A stretch of 5,925 nt of DNA, taken from NCBI GenBank assembly GCA_947169985.1, contig CAMVRW010000155.1:1-5925 (forward strand). The letters are read 5' to 3'. How positions within the stretch are numbered: position 1 is the first letter of the stretch; the number at the start of each line of letters is the position of its first letter. Source of the stretch: an uncultured Butyrivibrio sp. Its GTDB lineage: Bacteria; Bacillota; Clostridia; Lachnospirales; Lachnospiraceae. The position numbers and the translations under genes were made by a program. Under the pieces are notes generated by a model. It ran no database searches, had not been told where the DNA came from, and saw only the letters and a list, made by a program, of their open reading frames with translations. This document shows, piece by piece, positions 1-5,560 of the stretch.

Positions 1-834
1 CATATCGAGAACATCCAGCCATTTATGGAGAATCCAAAGTTTACTTTCCTTGAGAAGGATATCAGGGATCTGGATGCATGTATGGAGGCTACAAAGGGCG
101 TAGATTACGTTCTCAATGAGGCTGCCTGGGGAAGCGTTCCAAGAAGTATTGAGATGCCTCTTCTTTACGAGGAGATCAACATCCGTGGAACCCTCAATAT
201 GATGGAAGCATCAAGACAGAATGGTGTAAAGAAATTCGTCTATGCTTCAAGCTCATCAGTTTATGGTGATTCAACAACACTTCCTAAAAAGGAGGGACAG
301 GAGGGAAATGTTCTTTCTCCCTATGCTCTGACAAAGAAGACAGATGAGGAGTACGGAAAACTCTACAAGAGTCTTTACGGCCTTGATACCTATGGACTTA
401 GATATTTCAATGTATTCGGAAGAAGACAGGATCCTAATGGCGCTTATGCAGCTGTTATTCCTAAGTTCCTTCGCCAGCTCATGAACGGTGAGACACCTAC
501 CATCAACGGCGATGGAAAGCAGTCCAGAGATTTCACGTACGTTGACAATGTTATTGAAGGTAACCTTCGTGCCTGCCTTGCTTCTTCAGATGTGGCAGGA
601 GAAGCTTACAACATCGGCGCAGGCGGAAGAGAGTTCCTTATTGATGTTTATCATCACCTTACAGAGGCCCTTGGAATGGATCTCGAGCCTAACTTTGGAC
701 CACCTCGTGCAGGAGACATCAGGGATTCAAATGCAGATATCTCCAAGGCAAGAAAGAACCTTGGCTACGATCCTTCCTATGATTTCAAGGCAGGAATCCA
801 GCTTGCTATAGATTGGTACAAAAAGAACCTGTAA
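1..834 (+). CDS. UDP-N-acetylhexosamine 4-epimerase, WbpP/TviC type (5'-partial)
   Basis: This is an extended short-chain dehydrogenase (SDR) nucleotide-sugar epimerase. It probably interconverts UDP-GlcNAc and UDP-GalNAc, or the matching uronic acids, in the cytoplasm to feed polysaccharide synthesis. The frame is open from base 1 and its first in-frame Met (base 25) is mid-domain, so the gene starts upstream. About 65 residues are missing, including the N-terminal glycine-rich NAD motif, judging from a family length near 340. Counting from the Met at base 25: GSVPRS at 36-41, SSSSVYG at 75-81 with the catalytic Ser, the YxxxK pair Y100/K104, and the block RYFNVFGRRQDPNGAY at 126-141, which is typical of WbpP. 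Ser235 in GDIRDSNADISKA sits where GalE enzymes vary (Tyr or Cys). A small residue there goes with N-acetylated substrates in WbpP, so I favour a GlcNAc/GalNAc substrate. The C-terminus looks complete. A 179-bp gap separates it from the next gene. The family call is strong; the exact substrate is inference. Confidence 0.9.
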   Translation, partial: HIENIQPFMENPKFTFLEKDIRDLDACMEATKGVDYVLNEAAWGSVPRSIEMPLLYEEINIRGTLNMMEASRQNGVKKFVYASSSSVYGDSTTLPKKEGQEGNVLSPYALTKKTDEEYGKLYKSLYGLDTYGLRYFNVFGRRQDPNGAYAAVIPKFLRQLMNGETPTINGDGKQSRDFTYVDNVIEGNLRACLASSDVAGEAYNIGAGGREFLIDVYHHLTEALGMDLEPNFGPPRAGDIRDSNADISKARKNLGYDPSYDFKAGIQLAIDWYKKNL

Positions 835-850
835 GATATAGGGATTCAAA

Positions 851-988
851 GTCATGGAAATTTCATGCTTGCATGACAATTTACATGACCTTGAAGACCG
901 AACGAACATGAGGAAAAAAGATACGCGAAGAATGAGCGGATCGATTTCCGAATGCTCGTAGCATGACGAGAACGAAGTGGAGTCATGC
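851..988. repeat. Intergenic cluster of CATGAC/GTCATG hexamers with nested inverted repeats
   Basis: The 179-bp gap after the epimerase gene has no credible coding sequence. It carries the hexamer GTCATG at 851 and 982 and its complement CATGAC at 872, 884 and 962. These can pair as 851-856 with 872-877, or as 961-967 (GCATGAC) with 982-988 (GTCATGC). Smaller alternatives are TCATGC/GCATGA at 863-876 with a 2-base gap, CTCGT 955-959 with ACGAG 966-970, and ATGCT 952-956 with AGCAT 960-964. The last hairpins end shortly before the ribosome binding site of the downstream gene. No T-run follows any stem, so these are not canonical intrinsic terminators. The region could be a degenerate REP-like palindrome, an RNA processing site or a protein-binding region; the sequence does not decide which. 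Confidence 0.5.
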
Positions 989-1002
989 GGATATATTACA
1001 AC

Positions 1003-1006
1003 AAGG
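1003..1006 (+). promoter_or_regulatory. Ribosome binding site that sets the deacetylase-like gene start
   Basis: AAGG (followed by TAGA) lies 7 bases before the ATG at 1014. The alternative in-frame ATG at 963 has no purine-rich site before it and falls inside a hairpin arm. The 17 residues it would add do not resemble the family N-terminus. This supports 1014 as the start. Confidence 0.65.
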
Positions 1007-1013
1007 TAGATGT

Positions 1014-1754
1014 ATGAAGATAACTATACGAATGGATGACATTACGCCGGATATGGACTACGCGAAGTTCTCCAGATTTAAGGCTCTTTTAGATAAGCAT
1101 GACATAAAGCCTCTTATCGGTGTTGTGCCAGAGAATAAAGACGAAAAGCTTGCAATAGAAGAGCCCCATGAGGATTTCTGGAGCATGGTAAAAGAGCTTC
1201 AGGAAAAGGGCTGGACTATTGCCATGCATGGTCTGAATCACCTTTATACCACTAAGGCTTCGGGGCTTTTCCCCATAGGTGGTAAATCCGAGTTTGCAGG
1301 TCTTTCCCTTGTAAAACAGGATGAGATGATAAGAGAGGGCAGACGCATATTGAGCATGAACGGCATTTCCACCGACATCTTCATGGCACCCTCCCACTCC
1401 TTCGACAAGAATACACTCCGGGCCCTTAAGAAGAACGATTTCTTCATCTTGACAGATGGCTTTGGAAATCAGCCCTTCCGTTCAGAAGGCATGATATTCT
1501 ATCCCATATCCATCAAACGCGGCAGTTCTTTGAAGGATGAAAGAGACGGCCTTGTAACTTTTGTCTACCACTGCAACACCATGGATGACAAGGACTTCGA
1601 CAAGCTTGAGAGTCTCTTAGAGTCCGGCAAAGTGGTATCCTATTCGGAATTCAGACAGTTTAAGGTTAAAGACAGAAATCTATTCGGAAATATGTGGCAG
1701 TATAGTATAGCTAAGGCTAAGTATATTGCTATGCAAATTAAGAAGTACATATAG
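1014..1754 (+). CDS. Polysaccharide deacetylase-family protein (NodB-like fold, DUF2334-like)
   Basis: A 246-residue protein with no signal peptide or membrane segment, so probably cytoplasmic. It fits the carbohydrate esterase 4-like/DUF2334 group, whose better-known members remove N- or O-acetyl groups using a bound metal. Visible motifs: RMDDIT at 6-11, with D8/D9 as the general base and metal-binding aspartates; the HGLNH metal-ligand motif, H72 and H76; FMAPSHSFD at 123-131, matching the proline-containing third motif; and VYHCN at 183-187, whose H185 fits the final catalytic histidine. The start at 1014 puts RMDD near the N-terminus as usual and has a good ribosome binding site. The gene stands apart from its neighbours, with 179 bp before it and 228 bp after it, and both gaps contain inverted repeats. 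Being in a polysaccharide cluster suggests it deacetylates a sugar precursor or lipid-linked intermediate. Its substrate is unknown, and many DUF2334 proteins are uncharacterised. Confidence 0.78.
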   Translation: MKITIRMDDITPDMDYAKFSRFKALLDKHDIKPLIGVVPENKDEKLAIEEPHEDFWSMVKELQEKGWTIAMHGLNHLYTTKASGLFPIGGKSEFAGLSLVKQDEMIREGRRILSMNGISTDIFMAPSHSFDKNTLRALKKNDFFILTDGFGNQPFRSEGMIFYPISIKRGSSLKDERDGLVTFVYHCNTMDDKDFDKLESLLESGKVVSYSEFRQFKVKDRNLFGNMWQYSIAKAKYIAMQIKKYI

Positions 1755-1763
1755 AGATTATCA

Positions 1764-1949
1764 GGGTCAAAAGTCCGGCTTGGCGGCTGCGCTCGCCCCT
1801 TCAGCAAATGTTATGTGTAAGGAGCGATTGTAGCTCTACGGAGATAAGACTGGCTCCCAGCCTGGCTTCTCGGAATGTCAGAGCTATGAGCGACGGCGCA
1901 TACATTTGCTGAAGGGGCGAGCGCAGCCGCCAAGCCGGACTTTTGACCC
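1764..1949. repeat. 186-bp element with perfect 48-bp inverted terminal arms (MITE-like or giant hairpin)
   Basis: Bases 1764-1811 are the exact reverse complement of 1902-1949: 48 of 48 positions match, around a 90-bp centre. Each outer end reads GGGTCAAAAGTCC inward. The arms are GC-rich (30 of 48 bases), above the neighbouring genes. In RNA the stem can extend by six more pairs, two of them G-U, after a single-base bulge at 1812 (1813-1818 with 1896-1901). The element begins 9 bases after the stop of the deacetylase-like gene and ends 33 bases before the next ATG, filling the gap. It contains no transposase gene. I see no clear target-site duplication: TCA occurs on both sides, but with an extra G on the right. 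No T-tract follows the stem, so it is not a standard terminator. The best guesses are a MITE or a dispersed intergenic palindrome family. A very long RNA hairpin cleaved by RNase III is also possible. Confidence 0.85.
1831..1886 (+). other. Secondary hairpin inside the centre of the 186-bp element
   Basis: TAGCTCT (1831-1837) is the perfect reverse complement of AGAGCTA (1880-1886). A smaller stem, GGCT 1852-1855 with AGCC 1859-1862, lies between them. The centre is therefore itself foldable and could form a branched structure on top of the 48-bp stem. Short matches of this size can arise by chance, so this is weak support for a structured RNA. Confidence 0.35.
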
Positions 1950-1950
1950 G

Positions 1951-1972
1951 TCAACACAACAACACGTTGAGG
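1951..1972 (+). promoter_or_regulatory. Leader of the glycosyltransferase operon: small hairpin touching the ribosome binding site
   Basis: TCAAC (1951-1955) can pair with GTTGA (1966-1970), which partly overlaps GAGG (1969-1972), the likely Shine-Dalgarno sequence 10 bases before the ATG at 1983. The loop is an A/C-rich stretch of 10 bases. I find no convincing -35/-10 promoter between the inverted-repeat element and the gene, so transcription probably enters from upstream or from within the element. Confidence 0.4.
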
Positions 1973-1982
1973 AAATAGTAAC

Positions 1983-3425
1983 ATGGAAGGTTTTGGACAG
2001 ATTCGTGTGCTCCACGTACTGGGGGTACTGGGGCTTGGTGGAGCTGAGTGCAGAATAATCGATCTATACAGAAACATGGACAGGGATAAGATCCAGTTTG
2101 ATTTCCTGGTCCATTATTCACCTGAGAAAACAGGAAAGAAGAGTCCGACTTCTGATGAACTGATGGCAGTTCGCGAGCCGGACTATTTTGATAATAGCGT
2201 ATATAAGCTTGGAGGCCGTATTTTCTGCCTTCCAAGATTCAACGGTAAAAACATCGTGGAGTACAAGGCTGCTATCAAGCGCTTTTTTGCCGAGCATCCC
2301 AATGAGTGGAAGGTGGTTCAGGGCCATATGACCAGCACTGCAGCAATCTATCTTCCCATTGCAAAAAAAGCCGGAATACCAGTTGTTGTGGCCCATGCCA
2401 GAAGTGCCGGTGTGGACAACGGGATCAAGGGAATGGCAACAAAACTCCTTAGAGCACCTCTCCAAAAGGGCAGTATAACCGATTATAACTTTGCCTGTTC
2501 CAGAGAAGCCGGTTACGCAGTATTTGGAAAAGACCTTATGGATGAGGGCAGGGTGAGGATCATTCCTAACGCCGTTAATCTGAAGCACTTTGCCTATGAT
2601 CCTGAAAAGAGGGAAAGGATAAGGGAAGAGCTTGGTGTATCCAATGCCCTGGTGATAGGACATGTGGGAAGCTTCAGATATGCCAAGAACCACGAGTTCC
2701 TTTTAGAGGTTTTTGCCCAGGTATGCAGGTTCCTTGATAACGACGATCTTAATCAGTACAGTATGCTCCACGGTATGAGGATAAAACTCCTTATGCTGGG
2801 AAGCGGAACACTGATGGAAGACATGAAGAAGCTTGCAGTAAAGCTCCATATTGCAGACAGATGTATATTTGCCGGAAACAAGTCCAATGCCAGCGACTAC
2901 TATCAGGCCATGGATTATTTCTGTTTCCCTTCAAGGTATGAGGGACTTCCCGGAAGTGTTGTGGAGGCTCAGGCAGCTGGACTTCAGTGCCTGGTTTCCG
3001 ACGCCATAACTCCTGAGGTTAATGTGACAGAGCTTGTTTCCATGATGAGCATCAAGTCAGAACCAAGGGACTGGGCAAGGAAGATAATCGATGACCTTAT
3101 GCTCAGAGAGGACTACCACTATGATCCTCTTGAGGAGGAGATAAGGCTCAATCAGACCCTCACCCAGATTGCAGGAGAAAGAAGAGAGAGCATATTTGAG
3201 ACTGACGATACCCCTGACTTTGACCTTTTGGATGCAGGCACAGGGTTTGATACGATAAACGTTCCCGACAAGCCTTCAAAGAGACATCGCCGCGCCATTG
3301 AGTTCTCCATAGGAGACAGACAGCAGAGCTCAGAGTACATTCTTGGAAAATTAAAGGCAGCAGGCTTTGATGTAAAGAATCAGGCTAAGATGATGTCAGC
3401 GTTCTACCAGAGAGGTTATTTTTAA
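1983..3425 (+). CDS. Family-4 glycosyltransferase (GT-B fold) with acidic C-terminal insertion
   Basis: A 480-residue cytoplasmic glycosyltransferase that should transfer a sugar from a nucleotide donor to a growing lipid-linked glycan. The N-terminal domain opens with IRVLHVLGVLGLGGAE (7-22), the usual acceptor-side start of EpsF/capsule-type enzymes, which supports the ATG at 1983. The donor-binding domain has GSFRYAKNH (229-237), with R232 and K235 in the phosphate-contact positions, LLMLGSG (269-275), and the signature E320-x7-E328 (EGLPGSVVE). It is about 100 residues longer than typical relatives. Roughly 373-450 form a strongly acidic insertion between the donor domain and the closing helix (AAGFDVKNQAKMMSAFY, 459-475). 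Smaller extra segments lie near 47-70 and 250-264. No membrane segments are visible. Its stop overlaps the next start as TAATG, so the two are translationally coupled. Donor and acceptor sugars cannot be read from the sequence. Confidence 0.88.
   Translation: MEGFGQIRVLHVLGVLGLGGAECRIIDLYRNMDRDKIQFDFLVHYSPEKTGKKSPTSDELMAVREPDYFDNSVYKLGGRIFCLPRFNGKNIVEYKAAIKRFFAEHPNEWKVVQGHMTSTAAIYLPIAKKAGIPVVVAHARSAGVDNGIKGMATKLLRAPLQKGSITDYNFACSREAGYAVFGKDLMDEGRVRIIPNAVNLKHFAYDPEKRERIREELGVSNALVIGHVGSFRYAKNHEFLLEVFAQVCRFLDNDDLNQYSMLHGMRIKLLMLGSGTLMEDMKKLAVKLHIADRCIFAGNKSNASDYYQAMDYFCFPSRYEGLPGSVVEAQAAGLQCLVSDAITPEVNVTELVSMMSIKSEPRDWARKIIDDLMLREDYHYDPLEEEIRLNQTLTQIAGERRESIFETDDTPDFDLLDAGTGFDTINVPDKPSKRHRRAIEFSIGDRQQSSEYILGKLKAAGFDVKNQAKMMSAFYQRGYF
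3410..3415 (+). promoter_or_regulatory. Ribosome binding site inside the upstream glycosyltransferase gene
   Basis: GAGAGG lies 9 bases before the ATG at 3425, within the last codons of the preceding gene. With the 1-base stop/start overlap, it supports the 3425 start and coupled translation. Confidence 0.6.
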
Positions 3426-4624
3426 TGGACAGTAAAAAGAAAAATCTCATGTTGATGGTTCCTATGCTCCATCAGGGAGGATTTGAGAGGGTCTGCGTCA
3501 AGACAGCAAGACTGATGCAGGATTTCTACAATGTTTATATCCTTATCTTCAGCTCAAAGGACATCAACTATGACGTGACGGGGCTCAATATAATAGACAT
3601 TGATGTACCCTCACAAAAGGGCCTTGCCAACAAGGTACTGAATGTTTTAAAGAGAGTAAACAAGGCCAAAAAGGTAAAAAAAGAACTGGGGATTGATATT
3701 TCCTACAGTTTTGGAAGTAGTGCCAACTACGTAAATACCCTTTCCAACATGGGAGAAAAGGTCCTCACAGGATTAAGGTGCCAGACTGACATGGAAGGAA
3801 CAAGGCAGGTAAAGCTCTTTTGCCGAAAGTCAGATCAGGTCCTGTCCTGTTCAAAAGAGATCGTAAGGCAGCTTAAGAGGGACTTTAACTACGACAGGAG
3901 CACCTATATCTACAATCCTTTGGATGTGGATGATATTCAGAAAAAGGCTATGGATCCGGTGGATGATTTTCCATTTATCGGAGATGATATAAAGGTTATT
4001 TCCTGCTCTGCAAGAAATGATTATATCAAGGGAATCTGGCATCTGGTAAAAGCCTTTTCACTGGCTCAGGTGAAGCACCCAGAACTACGTCTGGTAGTCA
4101 TGGGAGCAGGCAACTGGGAGAAGTATAATGAGCTTTCCAAGGCCCTTGGGATAATAGACAAAGTGGCTTTTGTGGGGCTTAAGAAGAACCCGTTCCCCTA
4201 TGTGGCAGCATCTGACCTTTATGTTTGCAGCTCCAATCACGAGGGATTCCCAAATGCAGTGCTGGAGGCCATGGCCCTGAAAAAGCCTGTTATCTCAGCA
4301 GACTGCAAGACCGGCCCAAGAGAGATCCTTCTTTCAGAAAAGGAGTATGAGGAGCTGATTGAGAAGATCCCTGACGGAAGCAGCATTACAGCTCCAATAA
4401 GGGGAGAATTCGGAATTCTGATCCCTGATATGGACCAGGAAGAGAACTTTGATCCCGAGTACGTTACAGAAGGTGAGCGGATTCTTTCCGGAGAAATTGT
4501 AAGACTTCTTGACGAGGAGGAAAGTCTTAAAGACTATTCGGACAGGGCCTACAAGAGAGCACTTTTCTACACGCCGGATTCCTATAAAGACAGTATCCAT
4601 GAGATCTTAAAGAGGTATGAGTAA
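3425..4624 (+). CDS. Family-4 glycosyltransferase (GT-B fold)
   Basis: A 399-residue glycosyltransferase of normal family length, expected to act in the cytoplasm or at the inner membrane face on a lipid-linked glycan. The N-terminal domain has MLHQGGFERV (14-23), a variant of the common GGAERV loop with Phe in place of Ala. The donor domain has SARNDYIKG (195-203), with R197 and K202 as likely phosphate contacts, LVVMGAG (223-229), and E273-x7-E281 in HEGFPNAVLEAM (272-283). This is followed by the CKTGPREIL block (294-302) seen in PglH/PglJ-like and capsule glycosyltransferases, and by GEFGILIP (327-334). It has neither a signal peptide nor a membrane segment. Both ends overlap neighbouring genes by one base in TAATG, so it is the second gene of a coupled set. 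The sugar transferred is unknown; an N-acetylhexosamine would fit the upstream epimerase but is only an inference. Confidence 0.9.
   Translation: MDSKKKNLMLMVPMLHQGGFERVCVKTARLMQDFYNVYILIFSSKDINYDVTGLNIIDIDVPSQKGLANKVLNVLKRVNKAKKVKKELGIDISYSFGSSANYVNTLSNMGEKVLTGLRCQTDMEGTRQVKLFCRKSDQVLSCSKEIVRQLKRDFNYDRSTYIYNPLDVDDIQKKAMDPVDDFPFIGDDIKVISCSARNDYIKGIWHLVKAFSLAQVKHPELRLVVMGAGNWEKYNELSKALGIIDKVAFVGLKKNPFPYVAASDLYVCSSNHEGFPNAVLEAMALKKPVISADCKTGPREILLSEKEYEELIEKIPDGSSITAPIRGEFGILIPDMDQEENFDPEYVTEGERILSGEIVRLLDEEESLKDYSDRAYKRALFYTPDSYKDSIHEILKRYE
4609..4615 (+). promoter_or_regulatory. Ribosome binding site for the formyltransferase-like gene
   Basis: AAAGAGG lies 8 bases before the ATG at 4624, inside the end of the upstream glycosyltransferase gene. 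It supports the chosen start, which overlaps the upstream stop by one base (TAATG). Confidence 0.65.
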
Positions 4625-5559
4625 TGCATTATAAGGTTGTTGTTTTTGGAGTAAAAGACACTTCAGAGAATATCATAGAGTTTATCCAGAGTGAGATCTG
4701 CAAGGTGGATCTTGTTATCACAATAGCTCCCAAGGTTTTGGAGCACAATCAGGTGTCAGGATTTAAGGGACTTTCCTTCCTGACAGATAAGTACGGGATT
4801 CCTGTTCATGAGGCAGACAGCTACTTCCTTAATGATGAGAAGACAAAAGCCTTTATGGCAGAGAATACCTTTGACATCGGAATTGTAATGGGATGGCAAA
4901 GGCTGATCCCCAAGGAGGTATTGGACTGCTTTAAAGAGGGTATTTTCGGATTCCACGGAAACGCTGGATACCTTCCTTTTGGAAGGGGCAGATCTCCCCT
5001 TAACTGGTCAATGATCCTTGGAGATACCAGATTTAACCTTAATCTTTTCAAGTATGATGAGCATGCAGACAGCCCAAATGTCTTTTCCACTGAGATGTTC
5101 CAGATCAATGAACACGACGATATAAGGACTGCCCAGTACAAGAACATGATATGCTCCAAGAACCTCATAAGAAAGCTCCTTACCACATATATGGAAAAGG
5201 GCCATGTGGAGATCCATACTGATTCAAAAGACTTTGATTCATGGTACAATAAACGTACAGCGGCAGACGGAAAGATAGATTTTAAGGACAGGACCAGGAA
5301 TATCTATAACCTCATAAGAGGTGTTGCGGCTCCTTTTCCGGGCGCTTTCTGCTACTGTGACAAGGAGGATGACCAGCACAAAGTAACCGTGTGGCAGGCT
5401 CATCCCTTTGATGAGATGATAGATTTTTCGGGCTATGCTCCCGGAGAGATCGCAGATATTTTTGATGGAAAGTTAGTGGTCAGAACTGTTGACGGTTCAC
5501 TTCTGATTGACAAATATGACACTGCCGTCACACTGACTAAAGGAATGGTACTTAAGTAA
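4624..5559 (+). CDS. Sugar N-formyltransferase-like protein (methionyl-tRNA formyltransferase superfamily)
   Basis: A 311-residue protein with both domains of the formyltransferase superfamily, which uses N10-formyl-tetrahydrofolate to formylate an amine. The location, inside a glycosyltransferase operon, argues for an amino sugar (as in ArnA, VioF or WlaRD) and against initiator tRNA. The catalytic domain has VMGWQRLIP (88-96), then IFGFHGNAGYLPFGRGRSP (107-125) with catalytic H111, the LNW segment (126-128) resembling ArnA, and HADSPNVF (147-154) with D149 at the catalytic Asp position. Two oddities: the residue two before the His, Asn in Fmt and ArnA, is Gly109, and the usual DSG/DTG turn reads DSP. 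The C-terminal domain resembles the Fmt C-terminal fold: GKIDF (216-220), IYNLIRGVAAPFPGAF (227-242) and PGEI (273-276). No membrane segment is seen. Start and stop abut glycosyltransferase genes on both sides. The family is confident; the substrate, and whether the active site is standard, are not. Confidence 0.82.
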   Translation: MHYKVVVFGVKDTSENIIEFIQSEICKVDLVITIAPKVLEHNQVSGFKGLSFLTDKYGIPVHEADSYFLNDEKTKAFMAENTFDIGIVMGWQRLIPKEVLDCFKEGIFGFHGNAGYLPFGRGRSPLNWSMILGDTRFNLNLFKYDEHADSPNVFSTEMFQINEHDDIRTAQYKNMICSKNLIRKLLTTYMEKGHVEIHTDSKDFDSWYNKRTAADGKIDFKDRTRNIYNLIRGVAAPFPGAFCYCDKEDDQHKVTVWQAHPFDEMIDFSGYAPGEIADIFDGKLVVRTVDGSLLIDKYDTAVTLTKGMVLK

Positions 5560-5560
5560 T

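Noticed and set aside
891..925. TTGAAG with a downstream AGATAC as a promoter for the deacetylase-like gene
   Set aside because: The -10 match is poor and the spacing uncertain. TATATT at 992-997 is a better -10 but has no -35 partner at the right distance.
963..1013. Upstream in-frame ATG that would add 17 residues to the deacetylase-like protein
   Set aside because: It has no ribosome binding site, sits in a hairpin arm, and its residues do not resemble the family N-terminus. The ATG at 1014 has AAGG at good spacing.
1941..1950. Intrinsic terminator after the deacetylase-like gene
   Set aside because: Only four T residues (TTTT) occur, and they lie within the stem arm rather than after it. 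The stem is much longer than a terminator.
1761..1953. TCA on both sides of the inverted-repeat element as a target-site duplication
   Set aside because: The right copy is offset by an extra G and three bases is too short to trust. Without an empty site it cannot be called.
2118..2693. Long minus-strand open frame of 191 codons
   Set aside because: It lies antisense inside a clear glycosyltransferase gene, has no recognisable domain, and is Cys/His/Ser-rich in the way antisense frames usually are.
4821..5249. Minus-strand open frame of 142 codons
   Set aside because: It is antisense to the formyltransferase-like catalytic domain, which carries clear motifs, and has no family features of its own.
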